A program made the translations under genes and the position numbers. A stretch of 32,036 nucleotides of DNA from JBIKIW01 sp044361365. Lineage in GTDB: Bacteria > Patescibacteriota > JACMRA01. The notes beneath the pieces are model-generated. The model saw only the letters and a program-made list of their open reading frames with translations. It was not told the origin of the DNA and ran no database searches. The stretch covers positions 1 to 32,036 of the forward strand of contig JBIKIW010000015.1 of the NCBI GenBank assembly GCA_044361365.1, written 5' to 3'. Of this stretch, positions 1 through 6,962 are shown piece after piece (position 1 is the first letter of the stretch; each line of letters starts with the position of its first letter).

Positions 1-87
1 TTAGAGAAATATGTATTTGACTTAGAGACAGATTTGCTCCATATTATCAAAATCTATATTAAATACCTGAAAAGTATTTCAAATTAA
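1..87 (+). CDS. 3' end of an unidentified gene (partial)
   Basis: The first frame is open from base 1 to a TAA at 85-87, giving 28 codons that start LEKYVFDLETDLL and end KYLKSISN. The composition (charged/hydrophobic alternation, no stops) fits the tail of a real gene cut by the window edge. The layout loosely resembles the C-terminal end of sugar-transferase families, but the fragment is too short to assign a function. Confidence 0.45.
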   Translation, partial: LEKYVFDLETDLLHIIKIYIKYLKSISN

Positions 88-151
88 ATTTTAACTGGTC
101 TAGTCCCATTATAAATTATAAAGTCTAAGCTTGCACTATGCCAATTCCCTA

Positions 152-186
152 TTTATCATTGCAGTATATTAAAAGCAAAAACGATT
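152..186 (-). repeat. End fragment of type-2 interspersed repeat
   Basis: The stretch TTATCATT-CAG-ATATTAAA-GCAAAAA-GATT here matches 3608-3643 with only a few differences, and matches 21775-21809 in reverse complement. It directly abuts the MITE at 187-314, so this locus looks like a hybrid: a type-2 repeat end joined to a type-1 element. It is a dispersed non-coding repeat with no visible coding capacity. Confidence 0.6.
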
Positions 187-314
187 TATACTAGTTTCGC
201 TAATTGCTACCACAAACATACCCCGTCAGACTTCGTCTGCCACCCCTTTCAAAAGGGGAATTTCGAGTTTAGTTTCAATTTGAAGTTAGGTTGGTGTTTA
301 GTGAAATGAGTATA
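187..314 (+). mobile_element. MITE-like element, copy A (128 bp)
   Basis: It begins TATACTAGTTTCGCTAA and ends TTAGTGAAATGAGTATA, which are imperfect terminal inverted repeats. The interior holds two small hairpins: CAGAC-TTCG-TCTG and CCCCTTT-CAA-AAGGGG. A copy of the same length (128 bp) and nearly the same sequence lies at 28448-28575, and a shorter inverted copy at 24456-24573. It has no open reading frame. The TA-bounded ends suggest mobilisation by an IS630/Tc1-type transposase encoded elsewhere; that is inference. Confidence 0.75.
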
Positions 315-339
315 ATTTAATCACAAAAGTCCTTGACTA

Positions 340-497
340 TAAATCCAAAATACCGTTTTCTACTAATCAATGACTAAAAACTTTTTCTGTTTCAAGAAAA
401 CTGTCTCCAATTTAGCTCCGCCTACAACGGTTTGGTAAGCTTTAGCTGTTCTCGTTTATCAAACCCAAATTTACCCCGAAAGGGGTGTTTTTCTTTT
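340..497 (+). ncRNA. Possible structured RNA ending in a terminator
   Basis: This non-coding stretch folds into successive hairpins: TTTTCT/AGAAAA near 394-410, a ten-pair stem at 429-438 with 456-465 (one G-T pair), and the intrinsic terminator at 473-497. A TTGACT box lies at 333-338, but no good -10 sits at normal spacing. No gene on the plus strand upstream explains the terminator except the partial gene ending at 87. It could be a small RNA or a long 3' untranslated region. Confidence 0.3.
473..497 (+). terminator. Intrinsic terminator
   Basis: ACCCC-GAAA-GGGGT (473-486) forms a tight tetraloop hairpin followed by GTTTTTCTTTT. This is a classical Rho-independent terminator on the plus strand. 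Confidence 0.75.
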
Positions 498-666
498 ATA
501 ATTTACAAAATTAATCGCTTTTAAAATTTAAATTTAAAACAAATCCCGTTAGTTATACACTGACAAAAATTTAACACATTTTATCCTTAACGCTTAGATT
601 ATAGCTTGAAAGATCCAAGTTTTCCAAATTAGGCAAAAAATACTCAACAACTCTCAATTCAAATTT
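498..666. other. AT-rich gap upstream of the cyclodeaminase gene
   Basis: No gene, hairpin or repeat seen. A CTGACA box followed 16 bases later by TATCCT, near 558-585, is a weak promoter candidate for the gene starting at 667. Confidence 0.3.
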
Positions 667-1683
667 ATGCTCAAAATTCTTACACTCTCAGATATTTCTG
701 AAATTATCGCCAAAGTTGGTCTAAACGACTTTTTCAAACTGCTTATCGATCGCCTAGAAAATGATTTTTCTAACTGGCAAACTTTTAGCAAAAACCCTCG
801 CACCACTTATTACTCCGAGGAAGGTGTGGTGGAGCTGATGCACGTTGCCGATGAGGAAATTTTTACCTGCAAATATGTAAATGGTCACCCAAATAATCCA
901 CTTCAAAACAAACTAAACGTGATTGGAATAGGCTTGGTAGCTCAAATGAAAACTGGTTACCCCGAGCTGATTTCAGAAATGACTTTGCTCACAGCACTGC
1001 GAACAGCTGCCACTAGCACCTTGGCGTCCAAGTTTTTGGCAAGAAAAGATTCTATGACTTTTGGGATAATCGGTTGCGGATCTCAAAGTGAATTTCAGGT
1101 TTTGGCACACAAAGCTATTTTTGATATTCAAACTGTAAAATATTTCGACCTAGACTCAAATGCCATGCAAAAATTTCAGGAAAATCTCCAAAAATATGAT
1201 TTTAATCTTATTAAATGCAATTCTGTAGAAGAAGTTTTGGAAAATTGTGATATTATCACCACAGCCACAGCTGCCATACAGGCCACCCAAATTTTGACTA
1301 AAGATCACCTCAAAAATGGCTTGCATATCAATGCAATTGGCGGAGACTCCCCAAACAAAACTGAGCTTGACCCAGAAATTTTGACATTTGCTAAAGTTGT
1401 AGTCGAATTTTTTGATCAGACAAAACACGAAGGTGAAATTCAAAATCTTACTAATTTGAACAGAGACTCGATCTACGCTGAACTTTGGGAAATTGCTTCA
1501 AACACCAAGCTTGGTCGCCAAAACCCTGATGAAATAACACTTTTTGATAGCGTTGGCTTTGCCCTAGAGGACTACAGCATCTTAAATTTGATCAAAGATT
1601 TGAGCCAAAAACACAATATTGGGCAAACTTTAGACATGATTCCACAATTGGTTGATCCAAAAAACCTGTTTAGCCTTATTTAA
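667..1683 (+). CDS. Ornithine cyclodeaminase / mu-crystallin family protein
   Basis: A 338-residue protein of the usual length for the ornithine cyclodeaminase/mu-crystallin family, NAD(P)-dependent enzymes acting on amino or imino acids. Visible motifs in order: the substrate-side KYVNGHPNN near residue 69; MTLLTALRTAATS near 115; the Rossmann nucleotide loop GIIGCGSQSEFQ near 138; NAIGGDSPNKTELD with the expected acidic residue near 230; and FDSVGFALEDYS near 295, typical of the C-terminal helix. Members include ornithine cyclodeaminase, alanine dehydrogenase, ketimine reductase and opine-type synthases, so the exact substrate cannot be read from sequence. It stands alone, with no adjacent arginine or proline genes. 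It starts at ATG without a clear ribosome binding site. Confidence 0.85.
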   Translation: MLKILTLSDISEIIAKVGLNDFFKLLIDRLENDFSNWQTFSKNPRTTYYSEEGVVELMHVADEEIFTCKYVNGHPNNPLQNKLNVIGIGLVAQMKTGYPELISEMTLLTALRTAATSTLASKFLARKDSMTFGIIGCGSQSEFQVLAHKAIFDIQTVKYFDLDSNAMQKFQENLQKYDFNLIKCNSVEEVLENCDIITTATAAIQATQILTKDHLKNGLHINAIGGDSPNKTELDPEILTFAKVVVEFFDQTKHEGEIQNLTNLNRDSIYAELWEIASNTKLGRQNPDEITLFDSVGFALEDYSILNLIKDLSQKHNIGQTLDMIPQLVDPKNLFSLI

Positions 1684-1787
1684 TCAAATAAAATTACAGG
1701 AATATAATCTCAAAATAGATTTGCTGAGATGCATTTTGTGCTGTACAATCCAACTATCAGTAAAAATATAGTACAAAATTTAAACTT

Positions 1788-2027
1788 ATGCGTGGAGAAG
1801 GTGGTCATTATTTATCAGAGACTAAATTCACTAATATTGAATTTGTTGATGAAAGAGGTCTAATTCCCAAATTAGAGAAAATATTAACTAAAGATGAGAT
1901 GGAATCTGCCAAAAAAATTCTTACTGGGTGTGGTTTAGTGCGATCATCAATAATTGAGGCAAGAGAATTTTCTAACGAACAAGTCGTTGGATTTATTGAT
2001 AGATTTCACTTAACTGTTGGTATTTAA
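1788..2027 (+). CDS. Small hypothetical protein
   Basis: A 79-residue protein I do not recognise, rich in charged residues and without membrane segments or signal peptide. Its last 11 bases overlap the start of the next gene in another frame, an arrangement typical of translational coupling, so the two are probably co-expressed. An alternative is that both are pieces of one gene separated by a frameshift near 2011-2027. The downstream frame has its own stop at 2011-2013, which makes a simple single-base shift possible but unproven. Confidence 0.5.
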   Translation: MRGEGGHYLSETKFTNIEFVDERGLIPKLEKILTKDEMESAKKILTGCGLVRSSIIEAREFSNEQVVGFIDRFHLTVGI

Positions 2028-2787
2028 AGACAAAGAAAATATAGAGAGGAAGAGAGGAAGAGAATTTTTAGATCAAAGGCTTCATGATGAGCGGCAAAAG
2101 TATATTCGATTAGGAAAAATAATTAAGCACATAATCTCTTTTCCTGATAAAAAAGTAGGGCAAGTTTGTAATTTTGTGAACTCAATTGAAAAAACATATA
2201 AAGCCCGACATACCAAGCCAAATACTGATATTGATTCTACATATCAAGCCAAGCAGGATATAGGATTGGAAATAATTAAGAGTTTAAAAAGCGATGATAA
2301 AATCAATGACTCTACATACGCCAGATTAGCTGCCTTCTTGACTGAAGCAATATATCGCATCTCTGATAAAAAAGCGGGGCTTAGCAAATCAAGAAATATT
2401 AGAAAAGTTATTCAGCCAGCTGACTATAAACCTGATAAATTAGTGCAGAGACCTTACTCTTATGAGAATATACCAAATACGAGAGAAAGCGTTAAAGAAA
2501 ATCTGCAGAACCAGCTTAACAATCTTATCGTTGAAACCATGACAAAATTAAGGCTTGAAAATAATTTTAAAACTAGTGTTATTTTAGAACTTGCTGATCA
2601 AAATCCTTATAAAATAAATAATATTAAAGTGGTTAGAAACAAGAAAGAGTTGGGGTTAGATACTTTTTTAAGAGGTTTAGACACACTTGGGATAGATGCT
2701 TTAAGAGGCAAAATCTATATTCTAATAAAAACTAATCAGAATATTTTTGATTACAACCCAGAGACTATTCTTGAAGTTGAAGAATAG
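2017..2787 (+). CDS. Hypothetical protein, highly charged
   Basis: A 256-residue protein starting at TTG (2017-2019) inside the end of the preceding gene; no in-frame ATG is available near the N-terminus. It is Lys/Arg/Glu-rich and mostly helical in appearance (for example KENIERKRGREFLDQRLHDE at the start), with no signal peptide or transmembrane segment. It ends with an acidic tail, ETILEVEE. I do not recognise a family. The TTG start and the 11-base overlap suggest translation coupled to the upstream small gene. Confidence 0.55.
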   Translation: MVFKDKENIERKRGREFLDQRLHDERQKYIRLGKIIKHIISFPDKKVGQVCNFVNSIEKTYKARHTKPNTDIDSTYQAKQDIGLEIIKSLKSDDKINDSTYARLAAFLTEAIYRISDKKAGLSKSRNIRKVIQPADYKPDKLVQRPYSYENIPNTRESVKENLQNQLNNLIVETMTKLRLENNFKTSVILELADQNPYKINNIKVVRNKKELGLDTFLRGLDTLGIDALRGKIYILIKTNQNIFDYNPETILEVEE

Positions 2788-2841
2788 TCTTTTTATCTAA
2801 CCTCGCCTAAATTAGCGATCTTTAAATTTTTTACGCCCAAC

Positions 2842-2866
2842 AAAAAAACTCCCCCATTACGGGGGA
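2842..2866 (-). terminator. Intrinsic terminator for the 2895-3551 gene
   Basis: On the minus strand TCCCCC-GTAAT-GGGGGA is followed by GTTTTTTTG, a strong hairpin with a T-run placed 29 bases beyond the stop codon of the minus-strand gene. The plus strand lacks a T-run, so it acts mainly on the minus strand. Confidence 0.8.
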
Positions 2867-2894
2867 AATCTTGATTTGTAAGTAAAACTAACTA

Positions 2895-3551
2895 TTAGTT
2901 ACCTCTGCCGAATCCTCCAAAAAAGCTTCCTTTATCTTGTTTTTGATCTTTGTTTGGTTTGCGGTTGTCTCTGTTTTGATTTTGCTGTGGTTGAGATTGT
3001 TGTGGCATTTGCTGAGGCATTTGTCTGGACTCTTGAGGTTGTGGCATTTGTGGTTGTGGGTTTCCAAAGTGTCCAAAATTGTTGTCTTGTGGTTGAGCTT
3101 GTGGCATTGGAGCTGGAGCTTCTGGTTGTGGCATTTCCACTTCCCTTGGCTGTTCGTATTCCATTGCAGGAACTGAATTTTCAGTAAATTCTCTGATCAT
3201 TTCTGGTACAACTTCCATCAAAATATTTGGCTTGATTTGGTCGATACTAGCTGGAGCTTCTCGTAGGGAGGTAGCAACCACCATTAATAAATCATTTAAA
3301 GGAAGGTGAATTCCATCTTGTGGCTCAGCTTCAAGTTGTTCAGAAATCTCTTGAGGGACAATTCTTTTGGTTAACATGAAATTTACCAAACCCAAAACTG
3401 TGTCTAGGGAGTGTTTGTTTTCAGGGTTAATTTGGTCTCCTGTAGCACTAAGAATTTTAGGACCGTCACCATCGTATTGAATGGTTACAAGAATATCGCC
3501 GTAGGCGTCAGTTTGAACGAGTTGTTCTAGTTTTAATGCGTATTTTGACAT
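2895..3551 (-). CDS. Protein with folded N-terminus and Pro/Gln-rich disordered tail
   Basis: A 218-residue protein of unknown function. Residues 1 to about 120 look folded and acidic, with mixed helices. Residues about 130-200 are low complexity, dominated by Pro, Gln, Met and Asn (PQPQMPQPQESRQMPQQMPQ), and the end is KGSFFGGFGRGN, a Gly/Phe/Arg-rich tip. There is no signal peptide or membrane segment, so it is probably cytoplasmic. Disordered Gln/Pro tails with an aromatic-glycine tip are seen in proteins that bind nucleic acid or self-associate, but nothing here proves either. It has its own promoter (3574-3602) and terminator (2842-2866), so it is a well-delimited single-gene unit. Confidence 0.75.
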   Translation of the reverse strand: MSKYALKLEQLVQTDAYGDILVTIQYDGDGPKILSATGDQINPENKHSLDTVLGLVNFMLTKRIVPQEISEQLEAEPQDGIHLPLNDLLMVVATSLREAPASIDQIKPNILMEVVPEMIREFTENSVPAMEYEQPREVEMPQPEAPAPMPQAQPQDNNFGHFGNPQPQMPQPQESRQMPQQMPQQSQPQQNQNRDNRKPNKDQKQDKGSFFGGFGRGN

Positions 3552-3573
3552 ATATATTTATGTTTATAAATAC

Positions 3574-3602
3574 ATTTTATCATACAAAAAATGACTTGTA
3601 AA
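3574..3602 (-). promoter_or_regulatory. Sigma70-type promoter for the 2895-3551 gene
   Basis: On the minus strand, TTTACA (3597-3602) and TAAAAT (3574-3579) are separated by 17 bases; each box matches consensus at five of six positions. Transcription would start near 3567, leaving a leader of about 15 bases. Confidence 0.6.
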
Positions 3603-3607
3603 GGGGT

Positions 3608-3725
3608 TTTATCATTACAGGATATTAAACGCAAAAATGATTCAGATCCTGAAACAAGTTCATCATAACAGATTGATAAGTTCAGGATTACAGTTTGTAT
3701 TTTTAGTGAGATGAGTATAAATTTG
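3608..3725 (-). repeat. Type-2 interspersed palindromic repeat, copy 1
   Basis: Read on the minus strand it runs TATACTCATCTCACTAAA, then CTGTAATCCTGAA, TTTCAGGATCTGAAT, and ends CTGTAATGATAAA. The same order of blocks occurs on the plus strand at 21717-21809, and its end occurs at 152-186. The centre holds the inverted pair ATCCTGAA/TTCAGGAT. It shares its outer end with the MITE family (TATACTCATTTCACTAA), implying a common mobilising enzyme. Non-coding. Confidence 0.65.
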
Positions 3726-3773
3726 TTTTAGCTGTACTTGCAAAACTAGTAGAAACTTTTTAGTCTAAAATAA

Positions 3774-4706
3774 ATGTCTGATAAATCTGCTCAAATCAAC
3801 CTTTTAAATAAGGATTTTTATGAAATTATTGCTGATTCTTTTGATACTTCTAGGCAATTTGCTTGGACTGGCTGGCTGGAGCTTTGGCAAGATTATTTGC
3901 AACAAGATTTGGAGAGTGGGGTTTTTAAAGTCTTGGATTTGGGTTGTGGGAATGCTAGGTTTTATGATTTTTTGCGGGAGAGGCTAGGAGATGGTTTTGG
4001 GTTCGTTGGAAAATTGGAGAATACTCAAACCCTCAGTCTCGTCGGGACAGCTCCCTTATCAGGGAGCAACTTTGAATATGAATTAAATACCAACAAAACA
4101 AACTCTTTTGATAGATTAATATCAGAGAAAAATTCACTAAACAAAGCTGAATTAGATTATTTTGGACTAGATTATACGAAGTCGCTTTTAGAAAAATCAA
4201 AAGCTAAAAACGAGTCAAACTGTCATTTGCAAGTTGCAGATATTCTTAAACCAAGTTGGTCGCAAGGTTTTGAAACTAGCCAAAAATTTCATTTAATAGT
4301 GCTTTTTGGAGTGATGCACCATCTTTATGACGAAAAAACTAGACTGGAATTATTTAGCTCAATTTCGAAGTTATTAAGCGGGCAGGGGAAATTTGTGTTT
4401 ACAACTTGGAATTTTACAGACAATTATTTGGCTTCTAAGATTACAGATTTGGACTTGCCCGAAACCAAAGATTATTTGGCTAAGTATGGCTTGAAATCAA
4501 GTGATTTTTTGGAAAATGATTATCTGCTGGATTGGCACAGGGGAAAAACCAGCTATCGATTTGCTCATAATTATACAGATCTTGAGGTCGAAGATTTGGT
4601 CGGTAAGTGCAGTTTAAAAATTCAGGCAAGTTTTTTGGCAGATGGAAAAGATGGGGTTTCTAATAAATATTGGGTTGTGGGGAGGGAGTGGGAGGATTTA
4701 ACTTGA
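3774..4706 (+). CDS. Class I SAM-dependent methyltransferase, Trm9/ALKBH8-like
   Basis: A 310-residue methyltransferase. The N-terminus NKDFYEIIADSFDTSRQFAW resembles the start of Trm9/ALKBH8-type tRNA wobble-uridine methyltransferases (YEEIAxxFSxTR). Motif I is VLDLGCGNARFYDFL (residues 53-67), the acidic end of beta 2 is GLDYTKS (131-137), and motif IV is VLFGVMHHLYD near 180. A C-terminal segment with FAHNYTDLEVEDLV also fits that family. Residues about 80-125 interrupt the fold between motif I and beta 2, are low in conserved character, and are encoded by a palindromic insertion (see the repeat entry). The stop codon overlaps the -35 box of the downstream small RNA promoter. Methyltransferase is secure; tRNA as substrate is inference. 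Confidence 0.75.
   Translation: MSDKSAQINLLNKDFYEIIADSFDTSRQFAWTGWLELWQDYLQQDLESGVFKVLDLGCGNARFYDFLRERLGDGFGFVGKLENTQTLSLVGTAPLSGSNFEYELNTNKTNSFDRLISEKNSLNKAELDYFGLDYTKSLLEKSKAKNESNCHLQVADILKPSWSQGFETSQKFHLIVLFGVMHHLYDEKTRLELFSSISKLLSGQGKFVFTTWNFTDNYLASKITDLDLPETKDYLAKYGLKSSDFLENDYLLDWHRGKTSYRFAHNYTDLEVEDLVGKCSLKIQASFLADGKDGVSNKYWVVGREWEDLT
4011..4148 (+). repeat. Palindromic insertion read in frame within the methyltransferase gene
   Basis: The segment adds about 46 codons between motif I and the beta-2 strand of the Rossmann fold. At its core are GTCTCG-T-CGGGAC and the perfect stem GCTCCCT-TATC-AGGGAGC (4050-4067), the twin-hairpin layout seen in intergenic palindromic repeats, including the MITE in this window. 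The length is a multiple of three and contains no stop. The limits are set by where the protein stops resembling the family, so they are approximate. Confidence 0.5.
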
Positions 4707-4731
4707 CTACTGTAGTATTTTCTTGTATTAT
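4703..4731 (+). promoter_or_regulatory. Sigma70-type promoter of a small RNA
   Basis: TTGACT (4703-4708), a 17-base spacer, and TATTAT (4726-4731). Each box matches consensus at five of six positions with optimal spacing. It overlaps the stop codon of the methyltransferase gene, points to the right, and has no plus-strand gene downstream. Confidence 0.7.
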
Positions 4732-4737
4732 AAGTTT

Positions 4738-4832
4738 ATAAATCAATGGCAGACATCTTTAGTGATGCAGGTATCAGGACACACCTGACCCCATTGACCA
4801 AAAGTTACCCCATCAAGGGGTTTCTTTATTTT
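4738..4832 (+). ncRNA. Candidate small structured RNA of about 95 nt
   Basis: It lies between a good promoter and an intrinsic terminator and contains no credible reading frame. It folds as a three-way junction: P1 TCAATGG (4743-4749) with CCATTGA (4791-4797); P2 CATC (4754-4757) with GATG (4764-4767); P3 GG-TCAGG (4770-4778, with a two-base TA bulge) with CCTGACC (4784-4790) around the loop ACACA. The terminator hairpin follows. It lacks the conserved bases of SRP RNA, purine or TPP riboswitches, or the hammerhead core. Because the next gene is convergent and transcription ends at once, it is more likely a trans-acting RNA than a riboswitch. Confidence 0.55.
4807..4832 (+). terminator. Intrinsic terminator
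   Basis: ACCCC-ATCAA-GGGGT (4807-4821) followed by TTCTTTATTTT. It ends the small RNA and any read-through from the methyltransferase gene. The convergent gene's stop codon (4813-4815) lies inside the hairpin, so it may serve both strands, although the minus side has only a weak T-run. Confidence 0.75.
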
Positions 4833-5220
4833 GAAAGCGATTGTGCTTCATTTTAATCAAACTGAAAAAATGTTTTGGCTTGTTGGGCTTTTCACGGATT
4901 ACCATTTTTATTCTAAATTCCTCACCGTTTTGGTGTTGGTAGGCATATATGAAGCTGTAAAATTCAACAGAATAATTGTTGTCATAATCTCTACGACTAT
5001 ATTCTGTAGGTGGAAAATTTTTCTTGAGCAATTCACAACCAATGTCTAAAAGCTTGAATCTGGCTAAAAACTCCTCCTCTGCTCTTGGAACTCCCTTGGA
5101 CTTTAGTAAATGACTCCAACCATCTAGACCAAACAAAATATTTTCATCAAAAAATGGGCTGTAAATACTTTTTATTTCGTTGTATTGCTTTTCAAATTCT
5201 TGTTTAGAAAAGTTGGGCAC
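4813..5220 (-). CDS. Hypothetical protein, small basic
   Basis: A 135-residue protein, starting at GTG (5218-5220), that I cannot assign. It is compact, with no signal peptide or membrane segment. A helical first half (FGLDGWSHLLK, ARFKLLDIGCELLKK) is followed by alternating strands (YSVEFYSFIYAYQHQ, EFRIKMVIREK, HFFSLIKMK). The helices-then-sheet layout and size recall small toxin or nuclease folds of the RelE/barnase kind, but no catalytic signature is certain. It begins 6 bases after the stop of the gene at 5227-5445, so the pair probably forms an operon. Confidence 0.55.
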   Translation of the reverse strand: MPNFSKQEFEKQYNEIKSIYSPFFDENILFGLDGWSHLLKSKGVPRAEEEFLARFKLLDIGCELLKKNFPPTEYSRRDYDNNYSVEFYSFIYAYQHQNGEEFRIKMVIREKPNKPKHFFSLIKMKHNRFQNKETP

Positions 5221-5226
5221 GGGGAC

Positions 5227-5445
5227 TTATTGGTAAATTGCAATCACTTCTAAAATATAAGAACCTTTTTTGTAATAAGAAGGTGTGTCGGTAGAATTAG
5301 AGTTTAATTGCTTGGGAACTTCTGAAAATTTATCATAAAAATCTATGCGTGAATTAGGTGGCAAAATACTCAAAGAGTTAAATTCTATGATTGGCTCTCT
5401 CTCCTCTGTTATTTTTTTAATTTTTCCTATGACAGTACAATACAT
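5227..5445 (-). CDS. Small hypothetical protein, possibly 5'-truncated
   Basis: A 72-residue protein without recognisable family. ATG at 5443-5445 is the first usual start, but there is no Shine-Dalgarno. The same frame stays open upstream for about 25 more codons (reading IYSKIIRSYLLNIDNAQEID) into the end of trpB, with no ATG, GTG or TTG. That suggests either a non-canonical start or the remnant of a longer gene. It is followed after 6 bases by the 4813-5220 gene and preceded on the same strand by trpB. Confidence 0.45.
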   Translation of the reverse strand: MYCTVIGKIKKITEEREPIIEFNSLSILPPNSRIDFYDKFSEVPKQLNSNSTDTPSYYKKGSYILEVIAIYQ

Positions 5446-5516
5446 ATCATCTATTTCTTGAGCATTATCAATATTTAATAAATAGCTTCTGATTATTTTG
5501 GAGTATATATTATATT

Positions 5517-6773
5517 TTACTCCCCAAATTCCCTACAAAAATCTTTGAAAGCTTGATCTCCTAGTCCTTTTGCTACGTTAAAGATGTAGTTATCGGCTCT
5601 GCCGGAAACGTTGGCTACGATTATTTGATCTGGTTGCATTTTTTTGGCTTGTTTGATGGTTTCGGCGATGGCGTGGCAAGATTCTAGTGCCGCTAAAATT
5701 CCTTCGGTTTGAGCAAGTATTTGAAAAGCTTCGACTACTTCTTTGTCTGTTGCATAAGCCATTTTTAGTCTGCCGATGTCGTGCAAGTGTGCGTGAAGAG
5801 GTCCAATTCCAGCATAATCCAAACCTGCTGAAATGCTTCTAGTTTCATCAATTTGACCTTCGTTATTCATCAAAAAGTAACTTTTAAACCCTTCAAAAAC
5901 TCCAATTCTGGCGTTTGGCGTACCAAATCTTGTGGCGTGTTTTCCAGCAGTTTCTACACCTTCACCTCCAGCTTCCACTCCGATTAATTTCACACTTTCA
6001 TCTGCCAAAAATTCGTTAAAAATCCCGATTGCGTTACTGCCTCCACCAATACAAGCCACGATTTTATCTGGCAAAATATTTGGGTTGTTTTCTTGTTTAA
6101 TCAGCTGTTTTTTGACTTCTTGCCCTATGATTTTTTGAGCCTCTCGGTTGAGCTCTGGAAACGGATTTGGACCAATTACTGATCCGAGCATAAAGTAGGT
6201 TTCGGGGCTCCCCATCCACTCGCCAAGTGCGGCGTTGGAGGCTTCGGTTAGGCCTGCGTTACCAACAGTGACGGGGATAATTTCAGCTCCGAGTTGCTTG
6301 ATCCAAAAGACATTTGGGTATTGTTTTTCAATGCTTTTTTGCCCCATAAAAATCTTGGCTTTCATTCCAAATTTGGCACAAACGGTAGCCACCGCGAGTC
6401 CGTGTTGACCGGCTCCAGTTTCGGCGATGACGGTAGTTTTGCCCATTCTTTTGGCAAGTAGTGCATGATAAACACAGTGGTTTATTTTGTGGCTTCCAGT
6501 AAAATTGTTGCCTTCATTTTTGAGATAAATTTTGGCTCCTCTAAGTTTTTTGGTTAAATTTTCGGCATAAATCAGCGGACTTGGGCGACCGATTAGGTTT
6601 TCTCTATAATATTCAAGTTCCTCCAAAAATTCCTTGTCGTTACGGTATTTTTCAAAAGCCTGCTCAAGTTCTTCCAAAACTGGTAGCAAAATCTCGGGTA
6701 CATATCGTCCGCCAAATTTGCCATCGCCATAATAACCATTTTTAGCTTCAAAATCTGCGGGTGAAAAAGTCAT
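5517..6773 (-). CDS. trpB: Tryptophan synthase beta chain
   Basis: A 418-residue PLP enzyme that makes L-tryptophan from indole and serine. The N-terminal GYYGDGKFGGRYVPE is standard. The PLP lysine is K96 in TGSHKINH, the catalytic glutamate E118 is in AETGAGQHG, the phosphate loop is GGGSNAIG, and the SAGLDYAG aspartate region is present. Deviations from typical TrpB are KNEGNNFTGSHK where KREDLNHTGAHK is usual, and SGRADNYIF where SGRGDKDIF is usual. No trpA or other trp gene is near, so it may use imported indole or pair with a distant TrpA. A Shine-Dalgarno-like AAAGG lies 8 bases before the ATG, one of few in the window. Confidence 0.93.
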   Translation of the reverse strand: MTFSPADFEAKNGYYGDGKFGGRYVPEILLPVLEELEQAFEKYRNDKEFLEELEYYRENLIGRPSPLIYAENLTKKLRGAKIYLKNEGNNFTGSHKINHCVYHALLAKRMGKTTVIAETGAGQHGLAVATVCAKFGMKAKIFMGQKSIEKQYPNVFWIKQLGAEIIPVTVGNAGLTEASNAALGEWMGSPETYFMLGSVIGPNPFPELNREAQKIIGQEVKKQLIKQENNPNILPDKIVACIGGGSNAIGIFNEFLADESVKLIGVEAGGEGVETAGKHATRFGTPNARIGVFEGFKSYFLMNNEGQIDETRSISAGLDYAGIGPLHAHLHDIGRLKMAYATDKEVVEAFQILAQTEGILAALESCHAIAETIKQAKKMQPDQIIVANVSGRADNYIFNVAKGLGDQAFKDFCREFGE

Positions 6774-6962
6774 AACAGAAACCTTTTTAAGAAGTTATTT
6801 TTGGTCAAAAGTTGGGTCAAGATATTTTTCCAAATGGTGTAAAATCTCATTAAATAAACTATTCCAGCTGATTCTGTTAATTGATTACAAGCTCAAACCC
6901 ATCAGGTATTTTTTAGGTTAAATTTGCTCATTTTTCAAAATTAACTTGGTATTAGGTTTATT

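Noticed and set aside
2888..3187. Frames opposite or overlapping the Pro/Gln-rich tail of the 2895-3551 gene
   Set aside because: They exist only because the low-complexity codons lack stops on all strands; their products are Trp/Leu or His/Asn biased and implausible.
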